Assembly: GCF_900109295.1 (NCBI RefSeq)
Contig: NZ_FOIZ01000004.1
Coordinates: 1-27,956 of the forward strand
Direction: 5' to 3'
Length of the DNA: 27,956 nucleotides
From: Cognatiyoonia koreensis
GTDB lineage: Bacteria; Pseudomonadota; Alphaproteobacteria; Rhodobacterales; Rhodobacteraceae
Shown: piece by piece, positions 15,206-25,171 of the stretch
Layout: each line of letters starts with the position of its first letter
Numbering within the stretch: position 1 is the stretch's first letter
Position numbers and translations under genes: made by a program
Notes under the pieces: generated by a model
Database searches by the model: none
The model's input: only the letters and a program-made list of their open reading frames with translations
What the model was told of the DNA's origin: nothing

Positions 15206-18200
15206 ATGAACCAGGAACTGACAAACAACCCGTTTAACCCGCTTACACCGGCGAAAACGTTTGACGAAATCAAGGTCTCTCTGGCCTCACCCGAGCGGAT
15301 CCTGTCGTGGTCCTTTGGTGAGATCAAGAAGCCGGAAACCATCAACTACCGCACGTTCAAGCCTGAACGTGACGGCCTGTTCTGTGCGCGTATCTTTGGC
15401 CCGATCAAAGATTATGAATGCCTCTGCGGTAAATATAAGCGCATGAAGTATCGCGGCGTTGTCTGCGAAAAATGCGGTGTTGAAGTGACACTGCAAAAGG
15501 TCCGCCGCGAGCGGATGGGCCACATCGAACTGGCCGCACCTGTTGCGCACATCTGGTTCCTGAAATCGCTGCCATCCCGCATCGGCCTGATGCTGGACAT
15601 GACCCTGCGCGATCTGGAACGTATTCTGTATTTCGAAAACTACGTTGTCATCGAACCCGGCCTGACAGACCTGACATACGGTCAGCTGATGTCCGAGGAA
15701 GAGTTCTATGAAGCACAGGACGTTTACGGCATGGACGCCTTCCAGGCGAACATCGGCGCCGAAGCGATCCGCGAAATGCTGTCCCAAATCGACCTTGAAG
15801 GCGAAGCCGAACAGCTGCGTGCGGACCTCAAGGAAGCCACAGGCGAACTGAAGCCCAAGAAGATCATCAAGCGTTTGAAGATCGTCGAAAGCTTCATCGA
15901 ATCCGGCAACCGTCCGGAATGGATGGTTCTGACCGTGATCCCTGTGATCCCGCCGGAACTGCGCCCGCTGGTGCCACTGGATGGCGGCCGTTTCGCGACG
16001 TCTGACCTGAACGATCTGTATCGTCGTGTAATCAACCGGAACAACCGTCTGAAGCGTCTGATCGAACTGCGCGCGCCTGACATCATCGTCCGTAACGAAA
16101 AGCGGATGTTGCAGGAATCTGTTGATGCGCTGTTTGACAACGGCCGCCGTGGTCGTGTGATTACAGGTGCAAACAAGCGTCCGCTGAAATCGCTGTCCGA
16201 CATGCTGAAAGGCAAGCAGGGTCGTTTCCGTCAGAACCTTTTGGGGAAACGCGTCGACTTCTCTGGCCGTTCGGTCATTGTGACGGGTCCGGAACTGAAA
16301 CTGCACCAGTGCGGGTTGCCCAAGAAGATGGCGCTCGAACTGTTCAAGCCGTTTATCTATTCGCGCCTTGAAGCAAAGGGCCTGTCTTCCACTGTGAAGC
16401 AAGCCAAGAAGCTGGTCGAAAAAGAGCGTCCCGAAGTTTGGGACATTCTGGACGAGGTCATTCGCGAACACCCTGTCATGCTGAACCGTGCGCCAACGCT
16501 GCACCGTTTGGGCATTCAGGCGTTCGAACCCGTCCTGATCGAAGGTAAAGCGATTCAGCTGCACCCGCTCGTCTGTTCCGCGTTCAACGCTGACTTCGAC
16601 GGTGACCAGATGGCGGTACACGTCCCGCTGAGCCTTGAAGCACAGTTGGAAGCCCGCGTTCTGATGATGTCCACGAACAACGTGCTGTCACCGTCCAACG
16701 GTGCGCCAATCATCGTGCCATCGCAGGATATGATCCTTGGCCTGTACTACACGACCATCATGCGTGAAGGCATGAAGGGCGAAGGTCTTGCGTTCGCTGA
16801 CATCGAAGAGGTCGAACACGCCCTCAACGCCGGCGAAGTGCACTTGCACGCCAAAATTCAGGCGCGGATGATGCAGATCGACGAAGAAGGCAACGAAGTG
16901 ATGACCCGCTTTGAAACGACCCCGGGTCGTTTGCGGTTGGGCGCACTGTTGCCATTGAACGCCAAGGCACCTTTCAGCCTCGTCAACCGACTGTTGCGCA
17001 AGAAAGAAGTGCAGCAGATCATCGACACGGTCTATCGCTACTGTGGCCAGAAAGAGTCTGTCATCTTCTGTGACCAGATCATGACGATGGGCTTCCGCGA
17101 AGCGTTCAAGGCCGGGATTTCTTTCGGCAAGGACGACATGGTCATCCCGGATACAAAGTGGGAACTGGTCGACGAAACACGCGAGCAGGTGAAAGACTTT
17201 GAACAGCAGTACATGGACGGCCTTATCACTCAGGGTGAAAAGTACAACAAAGTTGTCGATGCCTGGTCAAAGTCGAACGACAAGGTCACTGACGCGATGA
17301 TGGCGACAATTGCGACGACGCCAATCATGGAAGACGGCTCTGAAGGTGAACCGAACTCGGTTTACATGATGGCCCACTCCGGTGCGCGTGGTTCTGTGAC
17401 ACAGATGAAGCAGCTGGGCGGGATGCGCGGTCTGATGGCCAAGCCGAACGGCGAAATCATCGAAACGCCGATCATCTCGAACTTTAAGGAAGGTCTGACC
17501 GTTCTTGAATACTTCAACTCTACCCACGGTGCCCGTAAGGGTCTGTCGGATACGGCGCTGAAGACTGCGAACTCCGGCTACCTGACACGTCGTCTGGTGG
17601 ACGTCGCGCAGGACTGCATCGTCCGCGAGGTCGATTGCGGGACAGAGCGTGCGATCACTGCTGAGGCTGCCGTCAATGACGGTGAGGTCGTAAGTTCGTT
17701 GGCTGAACGTGTGCTGGGCCGTGTATCGGCTGACGAAGTGCTCAAGCCGGGCACTGACGAGGTGTTGGTCGAACAAGGTGAATTGATCGACGAACGCAAG
17801 GCCGACATGATCGACGTGGCTGGCATCGGCAAGATGCGGATCCGCTCGCCACTGACCTGTGAATCCGAAGATGGCGTTTGTGCGATGTGCTATGGTCGTG
17901 ACCTTGCACGCGGTACGCGCGTCAACATCGGTGAAGCTGTCGGCATCATTGCCGCGCAGTCTATCGGCGAACCCGGCACGCAGCTGACGATGCGGACATT
18001 CCACATCGGCGGTGTTGCGCAGGGTGGTCAGCAGTCGTTCCTCGAAGCATCGCAGACCGGCAAGGTCGAATTCCGCAATGCGCAGCTGCTTGAAAACAAG
18101 GCGGGCGAGCAGGTGGTCATGGGCCGTAACATGGTGCTGGCCATCATGGGTCCTGACGGTGAAGAGCGTGCGAACCACAAGATCGGTTACGGCTCCAAGG

Positions 18201-19462
18201 TGTTCGTCAAGGAAGGTGCCGAAATTCTGCGCGGTGACAAGCTGTTTGAATGGGATCCATTCACGCTGCCGATCATTGCCGAAAAGGGTGGCAAGGTAAA
18301 ATATGTCGACCTCGTCAACGGTATCGCGATCCGCGAAGAAACCGACGACGCGACAGGCATGACACAGAAGATCGTGTCTGACTGGCGCGCCGCCCCCAAG
18401 GGCAACGAACTGGCACCGAAGATCATCGTGGCCGGTTCAGACGGTGAGCCTGTATTGAAAGACGACGGCAACCCTGTGTCCTATGCGATGTCGGTTGATG
18501 CGGTTCTGTCCGTAGAAGACGGTGAAGACATCCAGCCGGGTGATGTTGTTGCGCGTATTCCGCGTGAAGGTGCCAAGACCAAGGACATCACCGGTGGTCT
18601 GCCACGTGTGGCCGAACTGTTCGAAGCCCGTCGTCCAAAGGATCACGCGATCATCGCCGAAATCGATGGTTACGTGCGCTTTGGCAAGGACTACAAGAAC
18701 AAGCGCCGCATCGCGATCGAAAGCTCTGACGATCCGGACGTGAAGGTCGAATACATGGTGCCCAAGGGTAAGCACATCCCGGTTGCGGAAGGTGACTTTG
18801 TCCAGAAGGGTGACTACATCATGGACGGCAACCCGGCACCGCACGATATTCTTGCGGTTATGGGGGTCGAGGCCCTTGCGGACTACATGATCGACGAAGT
18901 GCAGGACGTCTATCGCCTGCAGGGCGTGAAGATCAACGACAAGCACATCGAGGTTATCGTGCGCCAGATGCTCCAGAAGTGGGAGATTCAGGACAGTGGT
19001 GACACCGTTCTGCTGAAAGGCGAGAACGTCGATAAGGCCGAGTTTGATGAAGCCAACGCAAAGGCACTTAAGCGGGGCGATCGCCCCGCAACGGGCGAGC
19101 CGATCCTGCTTGGTATCACCAAGGCGTCCTTGCAGACACGGTCGTTCATCTCTGCCGCGTCGTTCCAGGAAACAACGCGCGTGCTGACCGAAGCATCGGT
19201 TCAGGGCAAGCGGGACAAACTGGTCGGCTTGAAAGAGAACGTGATCGTTGGTCGTCTGATCCCTGCCGGGACCGGTGGCGCGACACAGCGCGTGACACGC
19301 ATCGCAGCCGAACGTGATAACGTCGTCATCGAAGCGCGCCGCGAAGAGGCCGAACAGGCTGCCTTGCTTGCCGCACCCGCTGAAGGCATGGGCGACGATG
19401 TGGTCGGCGGTGACGAGTTCGACACGCTGGTGGCGGACACACCCGAAAGCCGCGACGAGTAA
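15206..19462 (+). CDS. rpoC: DNA-directed RNA polymerase subunit beta'
   Basis: The 1418-aa product carries all catalytic marks. The N-terminal zinc site has C72, C74, C87 and C90 ([19 protein letters not shown]). The magnesium-binding motif [12 protein letters not shown] starts at about residue 461. A second zinc site uses C811, C885, C892 and C895. The bridge-helix/trigger-loop region is '[20 protein letters not shown]'. The frame is open from a TTG two codons earlier, but the ATG at 15206 has AAGGAA at a good distance and matches the family start [17 protein letters not shown]. It is cotranscribed with rpoB and ends before a strong terminator. No frameshift or unusual insertion was noticed. 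Confidence 0.98.
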   Translation: MNQELTNNPFNPLTPAKTFDEIKVSLASPERILSWSFGEIKKPETINYRTFKPERDGLFCARIFGPIKDYECLCGKYKRMKYRGVVCEKCGVEVTLQKVRRERMGHIELAAPVAHIWFLKSLPSRIGLMLDMTLRDLERILYFENYVVIEPGLTDLTYGQLMSEEEFYEAQDVYGMDAFQANIGAEAIREMLSQIDLEGEAEQLRADLKEATGELKPKKIIKRLKIVESFIESGNRPEWMVLTVIPVIPPELRPLVPLDGGRFATSDLNDLYRRVINRNNRLKRLIELRAPDIIVRNEKRMLQESVDALFDNGRRGRVITGANKRPLKSLSDMLKGKQGRFRQNLLGKRVDFSGRSVIVTGPELKLHQCGLPKKMALELFKPFIYSRLEAKGLSSTVKQAKKLVEKERPEVWDILDEVIREHPVMLNRAPTLHRLGIQAFEPVLIEGKAIQLHPLVCSAFNADFDGDQMAVHVPLSLEAQLEARVLMMSTNNVLSPSNGAPIIVPSQDMILGLYYTTIMREGMKGEGLAFADIEEVEHALNAGEVHLHAKIQARMMQIDEEGNEVMTRFETTPGRLRLGALLPLNAKAPFSLVNRLLRKKEVQQIIDTVYRYCGQKESVIFCDQIMTMGFREAFKAGISFGKDDMVIPDTKWELVDETREQVKDFEQQYMDGLITQGEKYNKVVDAWSKSNDKVTDAMMATIATTPIMEDGSEGEPNSVYMMAHSGARGSVTQMKQLGGMRGLMAKPNGEIIETPIISNFKEGLTVLEYFNSTHGARKGLSDTALKTANSGYLTRRLVDVAQDCIVREVDCGTERAITAEAAVNDGEVVSSLAERVLGRVSADEVLKPGTDEVLVEQGELIDERKADMIDVAGIGKMRIRSPLTCESEDGVCAMCYGRDLARGTRVNIGEAVGIIAAQSIGEPGTQLTMRTFHIGGVAQGGQQSFLEASQTGKVEFRNAQLLENKAGEQVVMGRNMVLAIMGPDGEERANHKIGYGSKVFVKEGAEILRGDKLFEWDPFTLPIIAEKGGKVKYVDLVNGIAIREETDDATGMTQKIVSDWRAAPKGNELAPKIIVAGSDGEPVLKDDGNPVSYAMSVDAVLSVEDGEDIQPGDVVARIPREGAKTKDITGGLPRVAELFEARRPKDHAIIAEIDGYVRFGKDYKNKRRIAIESSDDPDVKVEYMVPKGKHIPVAEGDFVQKGDYIMDGNPAPHDILAVMGVEALADYMIDEVQDVYRLQGVKINDKHIEVIVRQMLQKWEIQDSGDTVLLKGENVDKAEFDEANAKALKRGDRPATGEPILLGITKASLQTRSFISAASFQETTRVLTEASVQGKRDKLVGLKENVIVGRLIPAGTGGATQRVTRIAAERDNVVIEARREEAEQAALLAAPAEGMGDDVVGGDEFDTLVADTPESRDE

Positions 19463-19485
19463 GACAGTCGTCTATCTAAAAAATA

Positions 19486-19513
19486 AAGCCCCCGGTTTTC
19501 CGGGGGCTTTTTT
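19486..19513 (+). terminator. Intrinsic terminator after rpoC
   Basis: A 10-bp stem (AAGCCCCCGG at 19486-19495, CCGGGGGCTT at 19500-19509) has a 4-nt loop and runs into T residues to 19513. It closes the rpoBC transcript. The symmetrical A/T flanks mean it could also work for the minus-strand kinase gene that ends nearby. Confidence 0.92.
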
Positions 19514-19537
19514 CGTTCTGGCGCGGCGGTTTTACCG

Positions 19538-20557
19538 TTACTGTTTCGGTTTCACGGTGAAATGTTGTGGCGGCAGGCGCAAATCCCAGTGGACCCCGCC
19601 GGTGCGGTATTCCAGTGATGCTTTGCCTGCGACGCTTGATTCGGCGACGCTTTGCAGCACTTTCTGACCAAACCCTTTGTGAACCGGTTCCGACACATCC
19701 GGTCCGTCCGTTTCTTCCCACGTGATGACCAGCGGCAGATCTGGATCGTCGGTCACCTGCCAGGAGATCGACACATGTCCCGTCTCTATCGAAAGTGCCC
19801 CGTATTTCGACGCGTTCGTCGCAAGTTCGTGCATCGCCATGCCGATTGCCTGCGCCGCTTCTGTGCTGACGTTGACGTCAGGCCCCTCGACCTGAACGCG
19901 CGTGCTGTTCAGTTCGGAAAAGGCGGTCAAATGCGCCGTGACCAGATTTTTCAGCTCGGCATGTTCCCACGCACCTTTGACAAGCGCATCGTAGTTCCGG
20001 CCAAGCCCGATCAAGCGATTGGTAAACCGTTCCAAGGCCGTCTCGGGATCACCCGAGGAAAACGTGCGCCGCGCGATACTTTGCACCACGGTCAGCATGT
20101 TCTTGGACCGGTGATTCAGTTCTTCAAGCAGGTATTGGATACGATCCTGCGCCTGCTTGTGCGGTGTGATGTCAAGGATGGCGACCAGTCCCGTTTGGGC
20201 AACCATCTGCGATCCGTCCTTTGACGGTGAAAACGCAACCTGCTTGCGCGCTGACACCCAACGCACATCGCCGTTGCGGTGAACGACGCGGTGCTGGACA
20301 TCTATGAAATTCGCGCCTTTGTCGGGATCCAACAGGTCTTCGACCTGATAGTCGATGCTTATCCAATCCTCGGGATGTATCCGGCTGTGCAGCAGGTCGC
20401 GTGGAACGGCTTTATCAGCCGGAAGGTCGAACAGCTCTGCCGCGGTGGTATCAAACGTGATGGTATCGGCAAGATAGTCGACAGATCCCAAGCCGATGCC
20501 CGCAACCTTGACGCCCAATTCAAATTTGTTTGACAGGTCTTTGACCTTGTAGTCCAT
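19538..20557 (-). CDS. PAS domain sensor histidine kinase, HWE family
   Basis: A 339-aa soluble kinase with no membrane segment. Residues ~10-132 form a PAS fold ending in the 'VHRNGDVRWVSARKQV' and 'GLVAILDITPHKQAQ' elements. The phospho-acceptor region is 'LEELNHRSKNMLTVVQSIARRT' with H149. The ATP-binding part has the HWE-type N box 'MHELATNASKYGALS' (H243), the W-x-E of the family at W280-E282 (WEETDGP), and 'GFGQKVL' at 295-301. HWE kinases are common in alphaproteobacteria and often act in light sensing or the general stress response. The PAS pocket lacks the LOV cysteine motif (GxNCRFLQ), so flavin light sensing is not supported. The start has GAGGGAC upstream. No response regulator lies next to it, so it is an orphan. 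Confidence 0.9.
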   Translation of the reverse strand: MDYKVKDLSNKFELGVKVAGIGLGSVDYLADTITFDTTAAELFDLPADKAVPRDLLHSRIHPEDWISIDYQVEDLLDPDKGANFIDVQHRVVHRNGDVRWVSARKQVAFSPSKDGSQMVAQTGLVAILDITPHKQAQDRIQYLLEELNHRSKNMLTVVQSIARRTFSSGDPETALERFTNRLIGLGRNYDALVKGAWEHAELKNLVTAHLTAFSELNSTRVQVEGPDVNVSTEAAQAIGMAMHELATNASKYGALSIETGHVSISWQVTDDPDLPLVITWEETDGPDVSEPVHKGFGQKVLQSVAESSVAGKASLEYRTGGVHWDLRLPPQHFTVKPKQ

Positions 20558-20792
20558 TTTCGTCCCTCATTTTGACCGACAACCAGACGCGTCTGTCGTT
20601 TGTAAACGATCAGAGGTACGGGCGCTTTAACCTATGTTATCGTGTCCTTTGACGTTAGCAACATTCCGCAACACGGCGAATGTGCGGAATAACCGGTGGG
20701 TCCAAGCAATCTGCGGGTTTGCCTGACTTGATCCGTGGGCACGGCTCGCCTAGCGTTAAGCACAGATTTGAATACATGATTTCGAGGCCCCA
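20558..20792. promoter_or_regulatory. Divergent promoter region of the HWE kinase and desaturase, with an 8-bp inverted repeat
   Basis: Between two divergent genes, ATTCCGCA (20663-20670) and TGCGGAAT (20683-20690) form a perfect 8-bp inverted repeat with a 12-nt spacer, a form common for dimeric regulator operators. A weak candidate promoter for the desaturase is TTGATC (20728-20733) with TAGCGT (20751-20756), 17-nt spacer. Confidence 0.4.
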
Positions 20793-21779
20793 ATGTCCAT
20801 CCGAGCGATGACGCGAGATTACGCGTCACCAGACAACCGCCAAGCTGTTTTTCACTTGATTGTCACGTTCGTCTGCTATTTCGGCGCGATCATTGCCGGA
20901 ACACTCGGTTGGGGAAATGTCTTGTTGACGGCGGTTTCTGTCGTTGCGTTCATGTGCGGGACAATGCGCATGTTTGGCATCCAGCATGACTGCGGCCACG
21001 GTTCCTATTTCACATCGCGCAAGGCAAATGACATCGTTGGTGTGCTGTCGGGTGCGATCACGGCCAACCCGTATTACGCCATGCAATACAACCACAACCA
21101 GCATCATGCTTATATCGGCAATCTGGACCGGATGGAAAACCATGAGGTGCTGACCTGGACCGTGCGCCAGTATCAGGACGCATCAATCTGGGGAAAGTTG
21201 TTCTATCGCACCTACCGCTCGTTGCCGTCGATTTTCTTTATCGGCCCGGTTTTTGTCATCATGGTCCGCTACCGCTTTCCAAAGAACGCGCTGAAAACCG
21301 GTTTGGTCGATGTCGTTGTGCAAAATCTGATGATGGCCGCGCTGTGGGGTGGTGCCTATCTTTTGGGTGGCTGGCCCGCATTTGCGTTTATGGCGCTGGC
21401 GATGACGGTCACAATTTGTGTTGGCGTGTTCATGGTCTACGTCGGACACAACCACGAAGAAACCTATTGGGCCAGCGGCCCTGACGTCGATTTCGAGGAA
21501 GCATCATTGCGGGGATCGTCGGTCATCGACCTTGGCTGGTTCTATGATTTCATGACCTTCAATTTCGCTTACCACGATCTGCACCACCTCAATTCCCGCA
21601 TTCCCGCCTACAAGCTCAAGCAATGTCACATTGATCTGTCCGATCATCTGGAACCCACGCGCCTGACGCTGATTGAAGTAGTGAAATGCATCCAGTGGAA
21701 GCTTTGGGACGAAGAACAGGGCAAGATGGTTCGCTTTTCCGACCTGAAACAACCGGGCTTGCTGCACCCGGCAGAATGA
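20793..21779 (+). CDS. Membrane fatty acid desaturase
   Basis: The 328-aa integral membrane protein has the three histidine boxes of the di-iron acyl-lipid desaturase superfamily: HDCGH at 65-69, HNQHH at 101-105, and HDLHH at 261-265. An extra GHNHEE at about 218-223 is also seen. Hydrophobic segments lie at about 19-60, 145-160 and 178-220, consistent with four helices and cytosolic histidine clusters. The family inserts double bonds in acyl chains, or hydroxylates or modifies carotenoids; the third-box form and length fit an acyl-lipid desaturase, but the position of the double bond is not predictable. The first ATG is used, with GAGG upstream; a second in-frame ATG lies 15 nt later. It is divergent from the kinase and convergent with the glycosyltransferase, with its stop codon directly abutting that of its neighbour. 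Confidence 0.9.
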   Translation: MSIRAMTRDYASPDNRQAVFHLIVTFVCYFGAIIAGTLGWGNVLLTAVSVVAFMCGTMRMFGIQHDCGHGSYFTSRKANDIVGVLSGAITANPYYAMQYNHNQHHAYIGNLDRMENHEVLTWTVRQYQDASIWGKLFYRTYRSLPSIFFIGPVFVIMVRYRFPKNALKTGLVDVVVQNLMMAALWGGAYLLGGWPAFAFMALAMTVTICVGVFMVYVGHNHEETYWASGPDVDFEEASLRGSSVIDLGWFYDFMTFNFAYHDLHHLNSRIPAYKLKQCHIDLSDHLEPTRLTLIEVVKCIQWKLWDEEQGKMVRFSDLKQPGLLHPAE

Positions 21780-22772
21780 CTAGCCGGCGGACTCCATATG
21801 AAACTGCCAGCGGGGATCAGACCGGTGATCTTTGCCCTGATGCGCCGCCAATCGCGCCACGTAGTCGGCACCGCAAAGGTGATGCAGCCGTTGAACGTCT
21901 GGCAAGGCCATCGCTTGCGCATGGATCGCATCGAATTGGTCAGTAAACCGGAGCGCCGATTGATCGACCATGCCGTTGCGGTTGCGGCGCTTGAAGAAAT
22001 CATCGGTATATCGGTCCTTGAACGCGCTTGCGCTTGGTGTCCCGCGTTTCATGTCGAAATGCTCGGCAGAGCGCAGCACGTAGTGGTTCATCTGCGCGGT
22101 CTCATGGCTGATCTCGTCCTGCGCAAGAAAGCGGATCGGGTGCGCGTCGGCTTGGGCAAAGCGGGGCAGGGGCCTGCCATCTGCAGTGATCCATGCGTTT
22201 TCCGGGGCAGCCCAGTCGCCGCTGAATTCATGCGGCGTATGCGCCCCCATCCGGCGAAAGACGGTCGGGTAGCGGTACAGCGATTTGAAGGGGCGGTTGA
22301 CCAGCAGGTTTGACAGCCCGCAGCGTTTGAACTGACGATGGGTCAGGCCCGGTTGATAGCGTTGCCATCCGCCGATCCCGAAGGTTTTCCAGCTGAACGC
22401 CACACCCAGAAACGGCGATGGCAGCGCCGCAAGAAGGCCCTGGATCGTGTCGGTGGCGTGCAGGACCAGAAACTCGTCTACATCGCAGACAAGCACCCAG
22501 TCCGCCCGCCGCACGGTGTCACTGTCGTGCAAGACCCGGTGCGCCGAAATCTTTGGCGGCAGGTCAGGACGTGGTGTGTGTTTGATATGTTTGACCCAGC
22601 CCGCATCCTGCAACGCGTCCAACAGTGCGGGCGAATGATCGGTGCAGTCGTTCGTCGCCACGATGATGCGAAAGCCAAGCATGCGATACCATGCGACCCA
22701 TTCCACGATGAAGGGGCCTTCGTTACGCATTGCTGCGGCAACGACACAGTCAGAGGATTCATGCGTTGTCAT
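21780..22772 (-). CDS. Glycosyltransferase family 2 protein
   Basis: With the start chosen here the protein has 330 aa. It begins 'CVVAAAMRNEGPFIVEWVAWYRMLGF', continues 'IIVATNDCTDHSPALLDAL', and has a D-x-D in 'ADWVLVCDVDEFLVL' (D97, D99). This is the pattern of the GT2-like subgroup of GT-A enzymes that use nucleotide sugars to decorate surface polysaccharides. The reading frame is open to 22916, with alternative ATGs at 22838 and 22916. Those would overlap or meet the start of the divergent EamA gene, and conserved sequence begins just after the ATG at 22772, so I prefer that start. No strong ribosome-binding site decides it. Donor and acceptor are unknown. Confidence 0.85.
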   Translation of the reverse strand: MTTHESSDCVVAAAMRNEGPFIVEWVAWYRMLGFRIIVATNDCTDHSPALLDALQDAGWVKHIKHTPRPDLPPKISAHRVLHDSDTVRRADWVLVCDVDEFLVLHATDTIQGLLAALPSPFLGVAFSWKTFGIGGWQRYQPGLTHRQFKRCGLSNLLVNRPFKSLYRYPTVFRRMGAHTPHEFSGDWAAPENAWITADGRPLPRFAQADAHPIRFLAQDEISHETAQMNHYVLRSAEHFDMKRGTPSASAFKDRYTDDFFKRRNRNGMVDQSALRFTDQFDAIHAQAMALPDVQRLHHLCGADYVARLAAHQGKDHRSDPRWQFHMESAG

Positions 22773-22836
22773 TGCCGTCGTAAAGACCAGAAGTCCCCGC
22801 TGGCGTCCATCATCCTTCGCTGCTACCGCTTGCGTC

Positions 22837-23733
22837 ATGCAGATTTCGGACAACACACGCGGCGCGCTGTTGATGGTCGGCTCGATGGCGGCCTTCACCT
22901 TCAACGATGCATTCATGAAGGCGCTTTCGGGCGAACTGCCGCTGTTTCAGGCCGTGTTCCTGCGTGGCCTGTGCGTGACGCTGTTCCTGACGATCCTTTG
23001 CGCCGCCCTTGGCCAGTTGCGGCTGGGGTTCAGCCGCATGGATTGGTGGCTGATTGCTTTGCGGGGCCTGTGTGAAATCGCCGTTGCCTATCTGTTCATC
23101 ACGGCCTTGTTCAACATGCCGATCGCCAATGTTTCCGCAATCCTGCAGGCCTTGCCCCTGACGGTCAGCCTTGCTGCGGCGCTGTTCTTTGGCGAAGCCT
23201 TGGGTTGGCGGCGGCTGACGGCGATCCTGATCGGCTTTGTCGGCGTGGTGATGATCGTTCAACCGGGCGGGGAAGGGTTCAACATCTACGCGCTTTGGGT
23301 ACTGGCGGCGGTAATCGGTGTGACCGTGCGTGACCTTGCAGCGCGGCGCATGTCGCGCGCTGTGCCGTCGGTCATGGCGGCGCTGATCGCGGCTGTCATG
23401 GTGACGGTTGCTGCGGGGGTGGCCTCTGCCTTCATCGCGTGGTCACCGGTCACCGGTGCATCCGGCATCAAGGTGCTGGCGGCGGCCTTTTTCATTATCG
23501 GCGGCTACGTGTTTTCCGTGTCAGCAATGCGGATCGGCGATGTCAGTGCCGTGGCACCTTTTCGCTATACCAGCCTGCTTGTGGCGCTTGTCATCGGGGT
23601 GGTGGTGTTCGGGGAATTGCCGAACACAATCGCCCTTGTCGGTGCTGCAATCGTCGTTGCGACCGGTTTGTTCACGCTTTACCGCGAAGGGCGGGCGCGG
23701 CGAAAGATACGGGCAGCCGAAGTATTCAAATAG
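22837..23733 (+). CDS. EamA family (DMT superfamily) permease
   Basis: The 298-aa product consists almost wholly of hydrophobic helices, about ten, in two EamA-like halves. The first half is 'GALLMVGSMAAFTFNDAFMKAL', 'FLRGLCVTLFLTILCA', 'LRGLCEIAVAYLFITALF', 'ANVSAILQALPLTVSLAAALFFGE'. The second half ends 'VAPFRYTSLLVALVIGVVVFGELPN' and 'AAIVVATGLFTLYREGRARRK'. Members export metabolites, amino acids or similar small molecules; the substrate is unknown. The frame is open for 65 codons upstream, but the family start is the ATG at 22837. No clear ribosome-binding site precedes it. It is divergent from the glycosyltransferase and convergent with the lipoprotein gene, 16 nt apart. Confidence 0.9.
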   Translation: MQISDNTRGALLMVGSMAAFTFNDAFMKALSGELPLFQAVFLRGLCVTLFLTILCAALGQLRLGFSRMDWWLIALRGLCEIAVAYLFITALFNMPIANVSAILQALPLTVSLAAALFFGEALGWRRLTAILIGFVGVVMIVQPGGEGFNIYALWVLAAVIGVTVRDLAARRMSRAVPSVMAALIAAVMVTVAAGVASAFIAWSPVTGASGIKVLAAAFFIIGGYVFSVSAMRIGDVSAVAPFRYTSLLVALVIGVVVFGELPNTIALVGAAIVVATGLFTLYREGRARRKIRAAEVFK

Positions 23734-23749
23734 GCTGCCCGCTGTTTGA

Positions 23750-24352
23750 TCAGTCGCGGTATGCGGTGAACCGGCCATCGCCGGTCAATTCCAGATCGAA
23801 AGCGCCACGACCTTCGCCATCAATGGTACCATACAGCGTATCGGCCTCGTCGATGTCGGTGACGACCGTTCCGTTCAGGTCCAGATCGACGTTGGATTCG
23901 CGCAGGAACCCGTCGTTGTTCAGGACTGCAGTCAAATCACCACGCGCACTGGCGTTGAATTCACCAAGGCTGGTGACGCCATCGACATCAAGCGACCCCT
24001 TCAATTCCTGACTGTTGCGACGTTCCGAATTGAAACGGTCGATCAGATTGATGTCGTCGATTTCGCCACGCACCGCAGCCGGGTTGTTCGAACCGAAATC
24101 GGCGGTCAGTTCGACATCACCGATCATCAGATAGCCCGAGTCGTCGTTGAGCAGGGCACTGGACGTGAACTGACCCTCATAGGTGGCCCGACCACTGGGG
24201 ATGTCGTTGACGACGGTAGGCTCCAGCAGGGAAGCCGCCTTGTTGTTCAGAACGGCATCGCTGTAGTCGGATCGATCAGCGGTCAAGGGCAGGGGGTCAC
24301 CGCAAGCGGCCAACAAGCCGAGCGCGGTGAGGATGTAAAAGGGGCGGGTCAT
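23750..24352 (-). CDS. Outer-surface lipoprotein, beta-rich, unknown function
   Basis: A 200-aa protein with a classic lipoprotein signal (MTRPFYILTALGLLAACGD; lipobox LAAC, cysteine 21) and a beta-rich mature part. Segments such as 'GRATYEGQF', 'GDVELTADFGSNNPAAVRGEIDDI', 'GVTSLGEFNASARGDL' and 'TLYGTIDGEGRGAFDLELTGDGRFTAYRD' alternate short strands with Asp/Gly turns. This resembles the small beta-barrel lipoproteins related to the transferrin-binding-protein B barrel that are common in Roseobacter-group genomes, but that link is by resemblance only. The start at 24352 has AGGAGAC upstream; longer in-frame starts exist but lack this site and would spoil the signal peptide. Confidence 0.8.
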   Translation of the reverse strand: MTRPFYILTALGLLAACGDPLPLTADRSDYSDAVLNNKAASLLEPTVVNDIPSGRATYEGQFTSSALLNDDSGYLMIGDVELTADFGSNNPAAVRGEIDDINLIDRFNSERRNSQELKGSLDVDGVTSLGEFNASARGDLTAVLNNDGFLRESNVDLDLNGTVVTDIDEADTLYGTIDGEGRGAFDLELTGDGRFTAYRD

Positions 24353-24787
24353 GAAGCGGTCTCCTGAGCAGACGGGAAAAAATGGAAATGATACCGGCTT
24401 CATGGCTCGTTTGGCCGGCACCTTGCGGACACTGTTCAGCAAAGGCCGTTGCTATCCAATAACGGGGTGGTCCGACGCTTGAAAACCGGCGAAACTTCAC
24501 CATCGTGCCAAGAGGCAAGCGGTAGCGGGTTGCCGCTGTTGACAGCCCTATCGACTCCCCCTATACGCCGCTCATCCGGGCCTGAGAGGGAACTCTTACC
24601 GTCCGATATCAGAACTGAAGTGGGCAAGAACCGACCTAATGCTGGTTTGTTCCTCTGCAACGCACCGCACCAAACCTCCGGTAAGGGTTTGACTGCGGAA
24701 TTTTTGTGCTTTTCGGATGCGAAAGGCATGTCTTGAAAAATCCGCGCAGACAAAGCGCGATACGTGAATAGATGGGAACATCAAACG
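24353..24787 (+). promoter_or_regulatory. str operon upstream and leader region
   Basis: There is no supported gene in these 435 bases. They contain the lipoprotein ribosome-binding site at the left end (minus strand), a strong promoter at 24539-24567, and a ~210-nt rpsL leader. Small open frames on both strands (for example 24449-24736 plus and 24436-24753 minus) look non-coding. Confidence 0.6.
24539..24567 (+). promoter_or_regulatory. Strong promoter of the str operon (rpsL-rpsG-fusA-tuf)
   Basis: A perfect -35 TTGACA (24539-24544) is followed by a 17-nt spacer and TATACG (24562-24567). The discriminator after it is GC-rich (CCGCTC), as in promoters under stringent control. It is the best housekeeping promoter match in the window and sits ~220 bp before rpsL. 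Confidence 0.82.
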
Positions 24788-25159
24788 ATGCCAACGATTC
24801 AGCAGCTGATCCGCAAGCCGCGCCAGCCAAAAGTCAACAAATCCAAGTCCATGCACTTGGAATCCTGCCCACAAAAACGCGGTGTTTGCACACGCGTCTA
24901 TACAACGACACCAAAGAAGCCGAACTCGGCGATGCGTAAGGTTGCGAAGGTGCGCCTGACCAACGGTTACGAAGTGATCTCTTACATCCCCGGTGAAAGC
25001 CACAACCTTCAGGAACACTCTGTGGTTCTGATCCGTGGCGGCCGCGTAAAAGACCTTCCAGGTGTGCGTTACCACATTCTGCGCGGTGTGCTTGATACCC
25101 AAGGTGTCAAAGACCGTAAGCAGCGCCGTTCCAAGTACGGCGCGAAGCGTCCTAAGTAA
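24788..25159 (+). CDS. rpsL: 30S ribosomal protein S12
   Basis: A 123-aa protein with the universal S12 sequence: '[14 protein letters not shown]', '[20 protein letters not shown]', '[20 protein letters not shown]', ending '[10 protein letters not shown]'. S12 lies at the decoding centre. Lysines K43 and K88, the sites of classic streptomycin-resistance changes, are both lysine, so the gene looks wild type. The frame opens eight codons upstream, but MPTIQQ is the family start. It leads the str operon; rpsG begins 12 nt later. Confidence 0.98.
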   Translation: MPTIQQLIRKPRQPKVNKSKSMHLESCPQKRGVCTRVYTTTPKKPNSAMRKVAKVRLTNGYEVISYIPGESHNLQEHSVVLIRGGRVKDLPGVRYHILRGVLDTQGVKDRKQRRSKYGAKRPK

Positions 25160-25171
25160 GGAAAAGATAGC

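Noticed and set aside
24436..24753. Open frames on both strands in the rpsL leader region
   Set aside because: They overlap the strong str promoter, have no family resemblance and no ribosome-binding site.
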